The notes: generated by a model from the letters alone, not told the origin. 64,000 nt of DNA from Zea mays (GCF_902167145.1 NC_050101.1:117147789-117211788); one strand, 5' to 3'; counted from the first letter of the stretch, positions 46,534 through 57,890 are shown. Translations and numbers: made by a program.

Positions 46534-46615
46534 CCACTGCCCCTTCCATCATCTCGAAATGGACCCGACCCTTCTCAATGCCTAGAGGGGAGATTCTACA
46601 CCAGACACTGACTCT

Positions 46616-47480
46616 CTTCTCCACATGCACGATCCTTGGGAACCCCATTTGGCAGCCCTTAACCGTATCCTGCGCTACGTCAGAGGCACTCTTCAATTGG
46701 GTCTTCATTTAAGCCCCTCTTCGCAGATGGAACTTGTGGTTTACTCTGATGCTGATTGAGCTGGCTGTCCAGACACTCGGAGGTCTACTTATGGTTATGC
46801 TGTCTTTCTTGGTGCTAATCTCGTCTCTTGGTCCTCCAAGCGCCAGAACACAGTCTCACGCTCCAGCGCTGAAGCTGAGTGTCGCGTCGTTGCCAATGTA
46901 GTTACTGAAGTCTCCTGGTTGCGACAGTTGTTGGCAGAGCTACATGTTCCCCTACCCAAGACTTCATTGGTATACTGTGACAACATCATCGCTCTTTATA
47001 TGTCCTCAAATCCTGTTCAGCATCAGCGTAACAAGCATATGGAAATTGATATTCACTTCGTCCGAGAAAAGGTTACCCTCGGTGTTGTTCGCGTGCTACA
47101 TGTCCTGACGACTTCCCAGTTCGCTGATATCTTCACTAAAGGCTTGTCGTCATCAGTCTTCACTGAATTTTGGACCAAGCTTAACGTTCACTCCACGGAC
47201 GCTAACACTACCGAGGGGTTAGAAAGTGCAGCAGGGCCTATCGCCTGGCATATCTGCCGGCTGGTCTGTATGGAAGTCTTGACACAGATATAGATAGAGA
47301 GAATTAGGGGAGGATCTCAATCCCTCTGATTGAGGATCTGATTTTAATCTAGGATCTTTCCTTTGGTGTAGAAGGCTTCCTTTTACCTCTCACCTTCCTC
47401 TCCTATATATACATGTAGATGTATTGTCTCTCATATATCAATTAATATACGAACTCACTTACAATATGTATAGGGATGTT
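46616..47480 (+). mobile_element. 3' end of a Ty1/copia element (RNase H and LTR part)
   Basis: From MHDPWEPHLAALNRILRYVRGT the plus strand encodes the end of copia RT and RNase H. Motifs are YSDADWAGCPDTRRSTYGYAV with the Trp codon changed to TGA at about 46758, SSAEAECRVVANV, HIDIHFVRE (here EIDIHFVREKV) and FADIFTKGLSSSVF. It is followed by LTR-like sequence with a TATATATACATG stretch near 47403. The 5' part of the element is missing at the LINE junction. The LTR end is not clear. Confidence 0.75.
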
Positions 47481-47494
47481 GTCGGGCATACATA

Positions 47495-47495
<1 letters not shown>

Positions 47496-47526
<31 letters not shown>

Positions 47527-47527
47527 A
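47496..47527. repeat. C21-A11 homopolymer tract
   Basis: An uninterrupted run of 21 C is followed by 11 A. It may be a true low-complexity tract or an assembly or sequencing artefact. From 47528 to 47929 there is only the probable 3' UTR and downstream region of the riboflavin kinase gene. Confidence 0.9.
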
Positions 47528-47929
47528 CAAGCCTGCCAACAAGACTCAACTGACACCTAATGCTCACGAGTGAGACATATGGGCAGATACATGACAAGCA
47601 TATTGTTGACTTCAAGTATATCAAATTAAAATGACAAATGAATGGTTCAAGCATCATCGTATAAAAACAGTACAAGTGATACCAATCGATTAATTCAGAA
47701 ATCAAAACGTGCATAACGTCTCGGAATTTGACTCTCAAGTTTCAACAACCCCACTTTATTTTTTTCTATATTACAAAGTAAAAACACCACTTCGAGGAAT
47801 ACTATCTACTTCCGAAAATTAAGAAGCGAGTTAGCTCACAGAGAGTCCAATTGTTTCTGCATCAACACCGACGCATTTACCATAGAGAAAATAAGTAACA
47901 TATTATCTAGTGGCCCTGTAGGGGGGTTG

Positions 47930-50900
47930 TCACTTGGAATCCATCTCAGACTGGGTCCCACCGGTAGTACTACTCCCGTGCTTCGAAGGGTTTCTCAGAT
48001 AAGGCGAGTCTTTGTACTTGGCATACATTGGCAGGTCTAGTGCCTTCTCTGCTACTCTTCCATCCTCGTGAATTCTCTCTATCAAGCTCTCGAGCGAAGG
48101 AAAGTTGGCCTGAGAATTTCAAAACCATGCCGCCGCAAGTCAGGCACATGCATTCCAGCTCACTGAGACAGTTGTAGCTGCTGTAAATTTAGCACTCAAT
48201 TACCTCAGGTCTTATGTAGCCAACGATGGCAAGGCGCACCTCCTCGCCATAGAAGTCCTCGCCGAAATTATGAAGCAGCCAAGGTTCCTACAGTGGATGG
48301 CGTTTAGAACAAAGTAGTAGAAGTAGTAGTAGAAGAATGGCTGCATGGAATGCATGTGGTGTGAGAGAACACCCACTACTGTCTTCTCGGTATTGTCGAA
48401 ATATGGGTTCCAGCCAATGCTCATAACCATCTTATATATACCACGCGTTGAAAGTCCTGCCCAGCCAAAGTATACCCCTGATGTATGTTCTGACACTACG
48501 TCGGAAAAATTCTCCGCGGGTAAATTTGCTGTAGTACAGAAGCAAAGCCATCAATGCTCCAGACGAAAAACCACGTGTAGTAGCATAGAAGAAACAAATA
48601 TGAACTCATACATAATGGTGGTATACTATGGGTCATACTATAGCATAATGTATATGAGTAGACTAATTGGAGGGGGGGAACACTCGATGCAATAACTATA
48701 TAGGAAACAAAATTATGGTGCATCACCCAACCTTGTACATGAGAGAGCAGCAGTTATATATCGCTTTGGTGAATATAACAGTAAGGTACAGTTATGCGTA
48801 TATACAAGAGGTTGACTAAATAATCCAGACCGGCACTTTCAAAAAAAGGAGATATTTTAAACAAATCTTTTGACATTTAGCTTCTATGCTTCTAGCAAGT
48901 CATACCTGTTGGTATTCCTAGTACTTTAGAACCACGGCCAAATCCTTTGATCACAGGCCCACCAATAAACCATGGTTCTATTGGTAAGGTACCTTCAATC
49001 CCTGCACAGCACATTTATCGACAGATAAGCTTAAAACCCACATAATGTTCTCTTCTCAATGAACAAAAGTATAGAGAAGCTCAAGACTTTGAACATACAA
49101 TCATTAAATGGTGGCAACCCCCACTTTTCAGGCCTCACATCAAGGAGGGAATTGATCACCTCATCAGCAGAACTGAACTCAGCAGTCTTTTTGGGTATTG
49201 AAGGTACAGCTATGACATGCATTTCTGCAGCTTTTCCACCTGTAACACCTGGCCTAGCATAACATTTTTTTACAATGTTAAAGGTAATGTCTTAACTCCA
49301 CCAATGTTGTCTCAACATAGTCGGTCCCAAGTCCAGATAAAGGAGGAGAGTTATGTTAGACCTGACGAGCCAACATAAAAACTAAAGCTACTCTGATAGA
49401 GATGAAACCCAAGAGAAAACCATTGGGGCATAACCCTCTTAGCAACGCGCCATATTGGAACCCGTGTATGGTGTTAAATGGGCAAGGGCAGGGCCGTCAT
49501 CCCCTTGGTGATGTGTTGTGTCGTGATCTAGACACGGTGTTAAGTGAGCAAGGATCAGGCTGTCGCTTCCTTAGTGATGCGCTACCTCGGTGCCTGGGTG
49601 TAGTGTTAAATGATCAAGGGTCTTCATATCTGGCTTTTGACGGGTGCGTGGGGGGGGGGGGTAAGGAAGCTAGTCGAGCTAACTAGTATCTGTCTAAATA
49701 GTTGGAACGTAGGATCCATTACAAATAATCTAAGAGAGTTAGTGGATACCACAGTGAAGATAGATGTAAATATCCTGGCCGTTCATGAGACAAAATGGAA
49801 GGTCCGAAAAGCGAAGGTGGAGAACACAGAAGTTTCAATGAGTGTGTTAAAAGTTACATAAGTGTCAATGGGACTATGCACATAAGTGTGTATGCCCTCG
49901 AGTAAGTTTCAATGAGTGTGTTAAAAGATAGTTCTAGGAAGACTTAGATAGCATGGTTAGGTAATACCTCCCCCAGTTAGAAGTTGTTCATAGGAGAAGA
50001 CCTCAATAGTCATGTAGGTTTAGCAAGTGCAAGGCTATGAGTTGGCTCATGGGGGTTTTGAGTATGATAGTAAGAATCAGGAGGGAGAGGAAGTTTTGGA
50101 CTTTACTGTAGCGTATGACTGGATGATTGCCAACACTATCTTTAGGAAGAGAGTTCCATTTGGTGACCTTTAGTAGTGGCCATCACTCGAGCCAAATTAA
50201 CTTTCTTCTCACAAGAAGAGAGAATAAAAGATCATGCTTGGATTGTAATGTGGTTCCTGGAGAGTGTGTTGTCTCTCAAAACATCAAAACAAGCTTGTGG
50301 TGGCTGACTTTCACTTTTAGATTCATGCCCAAAAGGAACAAGTCAAAATTATGAGAACGAAGTGGTGGAAGCTCAAAGGAGAGGCAGCAGAAGTCCTTAA
50401 GAAAAGGGTTGTCACGGAGGTCACTCGGATCGGAGCATGAGATGCAAACAACATGTGGACGAAGATGGCGACTTGCATTAGGAAGGCAGTGTTAGAGGTG
50501 CTGGGAGTGACCAAAGGGAGAAGAAGTAAACTTAAAGATACTTGGTGGTGGACTGATGATGTACAGAAGGCTATTGAGGACAAGAAAGAGTGGTATAGGC
50601 ATACCATGATAGGAGTTCGGAAAACATAGAGAGGTATAAGGTGGCAATGAAGACGGCGAAGCAAGCCATGAGTAAGGCAAATGGTCGAGCCTACAATGAG
50701 CTTTACCAAATACTAAAACTCGACCTGCGAGGATAAGACAGCCCCCGAGTATTGTATTAAGAAGAAGACCTTCTCACACAGGTCAAGAAAACCCCTGAAC
50801 CCCAGCCCCACCAATACATAGCGGCATCGAAGCCTATGTGAGAACGACCGCGACCGGGGCCGAGCCTTAGACCTGTGCTTTGGCGTGGGACAAACGAGGG

Positions 50901-53570
50901 GATTTTTTTAACCACAGCCTGAAATTCGCTCTCACAGGGAGTCAAACCCAGGACCTGAGGAGTACTACTCAGACCACCTAACCAACTCGGCTAGAGGCCT
51001 TTCGCAAAGGAAGGGGAGAAAGATGTTCTATAAGATGGCTAGGATTCGCGATAGGAAGACAAGGGGCCTTAATTAAGTTAAATGCATGAAGGATGTGATG
51101 GATCAATTCTTAGTGAAGAGGAACACATCAAAAAATAGGTGGCGGAAGTACTTTGACCATTTGTTCAATGGTGAGCATGGGAATATGGCTATTCAGTTGG
51201 ATAACTCTTTAAAGATACAAATAGATGATTGGATCCAAGAAGTTGAGGTTAGAGAAACTTTGAAGAGCATAAAAGGGGGCAAGGCGATGGGCTCAGATGG
51301 TATCCCAATAGAGATGTGGAAATGCCTTGGGCATGTAGCTATTCTATGGCTAACCAAGCTGTTCAACCATATTTTTTTGGTTAAACAAGATGTCCGAGAA
51401 ATGGAGAAGTATTTTAGTACGAATCTTCAAGAACAAGGAGATGCTCAAAGTTGTACTAATTACAGAGGGATTAAGCTAACGAGCCACACTATGAAGCTAT
51501 GGGAGAGTTACTTGAGCCAATTTGGGTTCATGTCTGAAAGATCAACCATAGAAGCAAATTTTCCAATAAGACAAATGATGGAGTGATATAGGGAGCAGAA
51601 GGACTTACACATGGTATTCACAGACTTGGAAAAGGCCTATGATAGGATACCAAAGAATCTTATATGGTGGGCTTTGGACAAGCATAAAGTTCTAACAAAG
51701 TATGTTACCCTCATTAAGGGTATGTACAATGATGTTGTGGCTAGTGTTCGGACTACCATTGGTGACACGGATGACTTTCCAATTAAAATAGGTTGAATCA
51801 AGGGCCAATTTCGAGCCCTTACTTTTTTCGCATTAGTGATAGATGAGGTCACAAGGAAGATATATGGGTTTGTTGGTGACTTTAGCCTACCTTGATGTGC
51901 TTGAAACTAAGGGTGTTTGGTTGCAATGACGGGACAAAACGAGATGGAACGATCCCTTCAATAAGGTTATTTTGTTCAGGGTCAGGGGTTAGGACAGAAC
52001 CGTCCCAGTGATGTCCCCATCTGTCCGCCAAAATTGGATGGATGAGAGAGGACGCCCAAGGAAATGATTGTCCCCAACTATCCCAGTTGTCCCGCAACCA
52101 AACACACTTCAAAAGGCTGGTTGTTGTTGTTGTTGTTTGTTTGTTTGTTTAAAGGTAATGTCTTCACTAAAGTACTTCATGTTAAATCATATCCGCGCAT
52201 TAAAATGAATGGTTAGCAGGAAAAAATAAAATAAATGAAACATGATGTCATCCAATAATTATTCATGTAAAATAAACATTTAATTCAATAGAAATTCTAG
52301 GTGCCAGGCATAATTCTGTATACTAAACAAAGTCATCAAGATTGTACTATGGTACCTTATTATAATGCATTTATATCTAAATTATCTGCCAAATATGAGC
52401 ATAATATTGTTCTCTTAAAATATAGCAAGGAAAAAACATTTTATTACTTATTATGAAGAGTATGCAATATATAATATAAAGTTATAGAAGGAAAAACTTA
52501 CAAGGAATCCTCTATTACTAAGCAATTTGAAGGAGCACAGTTCATTCTCTTTGCAGCTTCCAAAAATCTTGAACACCATCACATCAACATATCAGAAATA
52601 AGATAATGAGATGCATTAATCAATCTGGAGTATGAGATGGTGGCATCATGCAGCATGATATCTTACATATTCGGGGATGGCTTCCCCTTCTCTACTTCAT
52701 CTCCACCAACAATTGCAGAGAAAGACTCTTTCCACCCTATACAAGATAATAACAAATTCACTAATAAGTAACTCAACATGAAAAGAAAAAGATCGTGTCT
52801 AATCAGAATTTTCAGAGATACCTTGTTGGAAGAAAATTTTGGCTTCTATGTTACATCTTGGTGAGTTTGAAGCCAAAGCAGTAGGCACCCCGTTAGTCTT
52901 TAAATGTTTTATCAGTCGATTAGCTCCTGGAAGTGGTTTTAAGTTGCACCACCTGCGATATGAGGTGTATCCAATCAAGGTCCAAAGATATACAGTAACT
53001 CAGGGGGAAGTTAACAATTCACTGGCAAGGAAACAGGCACCCACATCTACAAACAGTCAAAGAATAACCAATGGATCACATCGAGCTAGCAGTCATACAG
53101 TCAAACACATTTAACAACCCCCTCTAGGCCTCTACATATAGCATTTCAGTGTGACTTCTGGAAAAAAAATACAAGTGCATAGAAGTTCCATTGCATTACT
53201 GCTCACTGAACATCGGAGTAATCATCGAGAGGAACTCTTCTGTAGAGTAAGGGAGTCCATAGTCTTCTAAAACAACAGCTGCAGCTTCATAAGGTGTCTT
53301 CCCAACTAGCTTGTGAGCTTTCTTGCTATCCCACGTTTTTCCATTCTTTAGAATAAATGGTTTTACTACCTTACTTACAACAGAATCTGCCACATAGAGT
53401 CGACAAGAGAATCGAAGTCAGCTCAGATAGGTGAATTCAGTACACTAAACCTCAAAAAACCATTAATCATAGTTGTTTCCAAGTTTTAAGTCACCTGTGT
53501 TTAAGAGGGTGCCATCCAAATCAAGAATGACGTGAGAAATAAGACGAGAAATGGGCTTGGGTGCTGCCAT
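47930..53570 (-). CDS. FHY: Bifunctional FMN phosphatase / riboflavin kinase (FHY-type)
   Basis: The minus-strand gene has ten coding exons: 53495-53570, 53200-53386, 52822-52952, 52667-52736, 52502-52567, 49099-49253, 48906-49001, 48377-48528, 48204-48287 and 47930-48109. All introns have GT/AG ends. The exons sum to 1197 bases (398 codons plus TGA), close to the usual ~380 residues of this plant enzyme. The N-terminal half is a HAD phosphatase with ILDLDGTLLNT (motif I, DxDGT), ALASNSP (motif II) and GGDEVEKGKPSP then VIEDSLPGV (motifs III/IV). The C-terminal half is riboflavin kinase with PWFIGGPVIKGFGRGSKVLG, IPTANLP and GVYFGWAGL. It phosphorylates riboflavin to FMN and can hydrolyse FMN back, controlling the flavin pool. 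No N-terminal targeting peptide is visible, so it is probably cytosolic. Intron 5 holds an RTE element. The frame is intact, so it is likely functional. Confidence 0.93.
50735..50999 (-). mobile_element. tRNA-derived SINE inside the RTE element
   Basis: On the minus strand it starts GGCCTCTAGCCGAGTTGG. It has an A box (TAGCCGAGTTGG, 50982-50993) and a B box (GGTTTGACTCC, 50938-50948). It runs through a TTTTTTAA stretch and CTTCTTCTTAAT to GGGGGCTGTC. Length and boxes fit grass SINEs of the maize ZmSINE type. It has no anticodon arm or acceptor stem, so it is not a tRNA gene. The target duplication is not clear. Confidence 0.72.
51911..52107. mobile_element. MITE near the 3' end of the RTE element
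   Basis: The ends GGGTGTTTGGTTGC and inverted GTGTGTTTGGTTGC with inner ACGGGAC/GTCCCG bound about 197 bp. It removes the RT catalytic region of the host element. The target duplication is uncertain. Confidence 0.65.
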
Positions 53571-53985
53571 TCTAACCACAGAAGAGTCCAATGCAACAAA
53601 AAGGCAAGATATTTGGGAGACACAACCTGACAAACCAGCACAGAATACAATATAAGTATAGTTTAAATATATGTAATCTAAAATATATATAAAACAGATT
53701 GCACACATATAGATATAGTAGATCGATATATTATTTATTATATTCTAATAGCATGTTTAGCTAGTCACCAGAGCGCTATTCATGGTAGGACAACAGTATT
53801 TCCTAAGATTATATATACTTAAAGTAAAAAAAAATAGTAAGCACGGCGGTTGTTGCATGATTGACATAATTTACCGGCGTTGTTCTACTAGAGACGATAA
53901 TTTGGACCTACAATATTATGACATTCTGATGATAAATGGTGGTGAATCAAAGAAGCATGCATCTAGTATTCAAGTTAGTACCTAC

Positions 53986-54115
53986 CAAAGCTCAAAGGAC
54001 GAGCGGACAGCGGCAAGCTGACAGCAGAATTGGCTAACGTAAAACGGCGGCTGCGGAAAGCTGAGTGGACGAAAGAAACACAGCGAACAGAATAAGCAGA
54101 CCAGATTCTCACGCT
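53986..54115 (-). promoter_or_regulatory. Probable 5' UTR exon of the FMN phosphatase/riboflavin kinase gene
   Basis: A donor-like GAGCTTTG|GTAGGTAC at 53986 and an acceptor-like CAG at 53627, with the next exon starting at 53626, suggest a 5'-UTR intron of about 360 bp before the coding exon. The exon start is a guess. The PPR pseudogene ends only about 75 bp further upstream, so the promoter must lie in or beside it. Confidence 0.4.
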
Positions 54116-54189
54116 TCAAAATCAATGCGAGATGTTGCTTGTTACGTGTTGGGCTCTTTTTCTTTTGTTTTTTCTTCATATATGGGCTG

Positions 54190-55473
54190 CTATGGGCTCA
54201 ATCTACAAGGTATGCCGTGGCCCAATTCATCAAGCTTTGCATAGATCTTATCTGAAAGAGGATGTGAATCGTCCCCAACATAGAACTTGTGGACCTTATC
54301 ATCAAGCTCAACCCAGCTAGAGGCAGCGACCTTCTCAATCCCCTTTGCCTTCATTTCCAACCTAAGCTTTGCAGCATCTTCCCATCTTCCACTGTTCGAG
54401 TAAATGTTAGAAAGCATGACATAGTTCCCAGAATTCCATGGCTCCAGTCGGGTGAGCTGCTTCAGCACATATTCAGCAAGGTCAGCATTCCGATGGATCT
54501 TGCAACCACCGAGGCGTGCTCCCCATACAACGGCATTTGCCAGCATTGGCATGTCACCAATCAGCTGATGAGCCTCCTCCAGCAATCCCGCACGACTCAA
54601 CAGGTCAACCATACAACCATAATGCTCAATCCTAGGGCTTATACTGTATACATGAGTCATGTTATGAAAATACCGCCGCCCATCATTCACAAGGCTAGTA
54701 TGTGTGCAGCTGCAGAGCAATCCAATGAAGGTATTATCATTCAGCTTCACACCCGAGTTCTTCATCTGGCCAACAAGCACAAATGCAATCTTCTCGTGGC
54801 CAATCATGCCAAGCCCCATGATCATCGCATTCCAAACAATGATGTCCCTCTCCAACATCTGCTGGAACACCATCCATGCCTCTCTTGTGCTCCAACACTT
54901 AGCATACATATTGATCAGTGCAGTGCCCAGGACTGGGTTGTCAAGGACCTCATCCTAGTGCACTATTTCAACCGCCTGTCATCCCAAATCCAATGCACCT
55001 AACCTCGTGCACGCTGAGAGCGCCCCGACCGCCGTGTAACAATCCGGCTTCGCTCCCTCCACCTCCATCGCGAAGAAAAGGTCTAGAGCCTCCCGAGGAT
55101 GTTCGTTGGAGGCGTACCCTCTGACTATCGCGCTCCAGGCCACCGCATCCTTGTTCTTCATCTCGTCAAACACTGCCCTAGCCTTCTCCATCTCCCCGCA
55201 CTTGACGTACAGGTCCAACGCCGTGGTCGCCACGAACACGCTCTCCGTGACCCCCTCCTCCTGTTGTGCCGCCCTCCACACGGCCTCCCCGGTCTCTAGA
55301 TCCGCGACGCGGGCGCACGCTGTGAGCACCTGCACCGCCTTGAAGCTGTCGGGGCGCATGCCGCTCACGAACGCCCTCCTGACGACCCCAATGGCTTCAT
55401 GGGCACGCCTGAAATTTAGCCGAACCCCGAAGCAAAATCTAAGATTAAGCAAAATTAAGCTGTCGGGGCGCAT
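54190..55473 (-). pseudogene. PLS-type pentatricopeptide repeat protein pseudogene
   Basis: A single minus-strand frame encodes PPR motifs (for example FVATTALDLYVKCGEMEKARAVF, then PDCYTAVGALSACTRLGALD). Two in-frame stops follow, a TGA and a TAG within 54935-54978. The same frame continues NPVLGTALINMYAKCWSTRE through further repeats and an E-type C-terminus (NIYSNSGRWEDAAKLR, SWVELDDKVHKFYVGD), ending at LGHGIPCRLSP. The N-terminus and any DYW end are missing. Intact relatives act in organelle RNA editing or processing. The two stops and the scrambled start near 55343-55562 mark it as a pseudogene. It runs in the same direction as the flavin gene and ends about 75 bp upstream of it. Confidence 0.85.
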
Positions 55474-55562
55474 GCCGCTCGCGAACGCCCTCCTGACGAC
55501 CCCAATCGATATCCATCCGACGAAATTGAGCCGAACCCCGAAGCAAAATCTAAGATTAAGCT
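55343..55562. repeat. 114-bp local tandem duplication at the PPR 5' end
   Basis: The unit starting AAGCTGTCGGGGCGCATGCC at 55343 is repeated at 55457 with a small deletion and a few substitutions (GGCTTCATGGGCAC replaced by GATATCCATCCGAC). Both copies end CAAAATCTAAGATTAAG. Confidence 0.85.
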
Positions 55563-56518
55563 AGCGCAACAAGGGGATTAGCAACTGTTATGCTCTGAAT
55601 AGAAGCGTGGGAAGAGAAGAAACCGATGCAAGTGAGCGAGCGTACCAGTAGAGGAGGAAGAGGGCGGCGGCGGCGGAGCAAGCAGCTTCTGCTGATGAAC
55701 CCTGTGAACAAGTTGTCAATAAGTAAGAAGAGAAAAAGGAAACTAAATAAGCAATTTGAACTCGAGCTCTGTTTTGAAACACAAGGGAACTGGCAGAGAG
55801 GGTCTCGTCTCTCGTGGAGCGCATTGGAAGCAGCAGCCAACAGACACAAAATCCTCCACCGTTTACATGGAGAAACACGAACGGCGGTGGCCGGTGGATA
55901 CAGATCAGCGTCTGCAGCCAGCAGCACCCCTGCCGAAGCCGCGGAGCACTGGGTACGTACGGGGACTCCGGTAGCAGACTAGATCGCATCTCTTGTTTCT
56001 TTCTGCGCCAGACCGATAAACGGAATAACAAGAAGAAGAGCACGAACGAAGGGAAGGATGGAGAAGCTCCTGTTTTTCCGCCGCCGCCGCAAGGAAGGAA
56101 CGGAATCGGTGCCAGAGTTGCAACGCATGCACGCACAAGTAGCATCCGCGGGCATCCCGAGAGCCAAGGCGTTTCCCTCCATCGAATTTTCAGCGCCGAA
56201 TCCAAAGATAAAGAGAGGAGGAGGCGCCAAACAGCACAGGAAGGAAGGAAAGGGAGGAGAAAGCGAGGAGGAGGCGTAGCTCACCGGCGGCAGCGGGGCT
56301 GGGGAGACGAGGAGGCCCGGACGGATGCGGCGGCCGCGCGCGGGACGGGACGGGACAGGGATGAGGGGCGGCGGCGGCGGCGGCGGCGTCTGTTGAATGG
56401 TGTTGGTGGTACTGGTGTGCGGCTGTGCGCAGGGAGGGGGGAGATGGGAATCGAGCACGCGAGGTGAGGGGGCAGCCGGGCAGCCAGCGGCGCAGCAGCG
56501 CAGGCGGCATATAAAATA
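55563..56518 (-). promoter_or_regulatory. Possible promoter and 5'-UTR/first-intron region of a lost gene
   Basis: Read on the minus strand, an AT-rich TATTTTATATG is followed by C-rich, CT-rich sequence with CCGCCG|GTGAGC (donor-like) and further GT/AG-type borders (for example CTACTG|GTACGC near 55650). This composition is typical of grass 5' UTRs. No long convincing coding frame exists; the open frames on both strands are composition-driven. It is the DNA into which the Helitron inserted. Whether it once belonged to the PPR gene is unknown. Confidence 0.35.
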
Positions 56519-56547
56519 CTAGATCAGCCGGCGCCCCTTCGGGCGCC
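56519..56547 (-). terminator. Helitron 3'-terminal hairpin and CTAG
   Basis: The stem GGCGCCC/GGGCGCC with loop CTTC lies 7 nt inside CTAG (56519-56522). This is the replication and transposition stop signal of Helitrons, not a transcription terminator. Confidence 0.8.
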
Positions 56548-57514
56548 CTATCTAGCATAGGGAAAATATGAATACACAGTTATACACGCTATAATCAAAT
56601 TAAATAGAGGATGACTAAATCTCAAACTAAATTGTTTAGTTCAGAGAGAGAAAACAGATACTCAACAGAACATAGAACACGATTATCTCGAAAATAATTC
56701 ACATTAAAGTTGTAGCACCGCACTTAAACGTGCACCATAGTATGACGTTGAGGCTTGTTTTAGCTGGAAATTGGTACATAATAAGATTACATGGTCCAAG
56801 TTTACGGCTAGTCGATACAGTGGGGGACATGCAACTAAACCAGAGCTATTTACAAGGTACCTAGAGCCAACTCTTGGCTGGCACAATCCAGACAGCTAGG
56901 CACAAACATTACGCAGCTACAAGTGCAGACCCATTCCATCTACTAAAGCCAGCTGAACAATCCATCCACAAAAGCGATAAACAGAGATGACCAAGATGTA
57001 CATCCACAAAAGGCAAGACATCATCTGTGACGTGTTCAGACTGCAGGTTTGTTAAGGCTGCAAACAAATATAAGAATGTGAGTATAAAGTTCCATAAATA
57101 TTATGCGCGGGGTCTCTGAAGTTAATGTTATACCAAAGAAAGATATTAAGCACATGTATACAACCTCAAGGCTACACAAACAGGGTCTTGATCGCAAACC
57201 AATAGCCTTAGACAGTTTACTTAGGCAAGAAATATATGATTATGTAACTGCCTATAGAGGAAACTGTTCACTGGCTAAGTACTTTTGGCTCTGCCCAGAG
57301 CTATATTCAGCAAAGGCAACAAGTTCCAGATAAAAATACTTTTTTTGCTAAATGAGTAAGAAGTTGGGGTAATATTTTGTGGCTTAAGTTCTTACATTGG
57401 TCAATCAAGGAGCAGATGTGACTGTTTCAGACGCTCGCGCTAGTTTCTGTTTGATTGGATTGTTGGATCGGGATCCAAGCAACTAACCGTTGTGTCTGGC
57501 TGCTGATTTGTTAG
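56548..57514. other. AT-rich Helitron interior without recognised gene
   Basis: About 970 bases between the 3' hairpin and the cyclophilin exons. A 76-codon plus-strand ORF at 57103-57333 has no recognisable domain. Confidence 0.5.
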
Positions 57515-57890
57515 GCTAAGAAGGACCTAACGGAGGTTACCCACAAGGTCTACTTCGATGTCGAGATTGACAGCAAGCCCGCAGGTTTGTTGCGCCACCC
57601 TCTCGCTTTCTCAATGTCAGATAGTCAGATCAGCACGCTACGGCGTACGATGGAGCAATAGGGCCACTTTAGATGTCTAGCTATTTGGTCTCTCTCACCA
57701 GTGCTTAGAAAATCTTCAGCAGCTTTCATAGGTCGGATTGTCATGGGGCTTTTTGGGAAGACTGTTCCTAAGACAGCAGGTATTATGAACTTATTGTTAA
57801 CTATTCAAAACTATCTTCTCATGAGATAAGAGAAAACTAATGCCCCTACAACTTGTTTTCCTATAGAGAACTTCCGAGCTCTTTGCACAG
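57515..57890 (+). pseudogene. Captured cyclophilin (PPIase) fragment, three exons
   Basis: Exon A 57515-57584 encodes [19 protein letters not shown] then SKPA. Exon B 57732-57779 encodes GRIVMGLFGKTVPKTA. Exon C 57867-57890 encodes ENFRALCT. Each has AG before and GT after, and the phases join, so this is genomic capture with introns and not a processed copy. The sequence is the N-terminal part of a single-domain cyclophilin, probably a secretory-pathway type judging by [17 protein letters not shown]. The catalytic half (FHRIIPxFMxQGGD) is absent. It lies opposite to the Rep gene inside the Helitron. It could give rise to chimeric or antisense transcripts. Confidence 0.85.

Larger units (their letters stand above)
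40577..46615 (-). mobile_element. L1-type LINE, degenerate
   Basis: On the minus strand the element runs from a DUF4283-type ORF1 (46533-44544) into an endonuclease and RT-bearing ORF2 (44500-40736). A short 3' UTR follows and ends in a run of seven A (40577-40583 as T on the plus strand). Stops and frameshifts break both ORFs. A hAT-type MITE sits in ORF2 at 42121-42290. No target duplication was found. The 5' side abuts a copia fragment near 46615 and the 3' side abuts the zinc-repeat pseudogene. Confidence 0.88.
49294..52150 (+). mobile_element. RTE-type LINE in intron 5 of the riboflavin kinase gene
   Basis: The element lies on the plus strand, opposite to the gene. It ends in TTG/TTTG repeats (52118-52150), the typical tail of RTE LINEs. 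The 14-bp target duplication AAAGGTAATGTCTT (49280-49293, 52151-52164) marks both ends. Endonuclease remnants are ICLNSWNVGSITNNLRELV and VHETKW near 49700 and LVTFSSGHHSSQINFLL near 50170. RT remnants are in 51086-51796 (GKAMGSDGIPIEMWKCLG, SCTNYRGIKL, VFTDLEKAYDRIPKN). Stops, frameshifts, a SINE and a MITE break it, and the catalytic DD motif region is lost. Without it the intron would be about 380 bp. Confidence 0.88.

Noticed and set aside
50938..50993. tRNA gene
   Set aside because: A and B boxes are present but there is no cloverleaf or acceptor stem. The unit is a tRNA-derived SINE.
54910..54978. A frameshift between two PPR ORFs
   Set aside because: Both parts are in the same frame (their starts differ by 564 bases). 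The break is two in-frame stop codons.
55588..56558. Several ORFs of 120-217 codons in the GC-rich region before the Helitron end
   Set aside because: Overlapping frames on both strands with low-complexity composition. The sequence looks like a 5' UTR/first intron instead.
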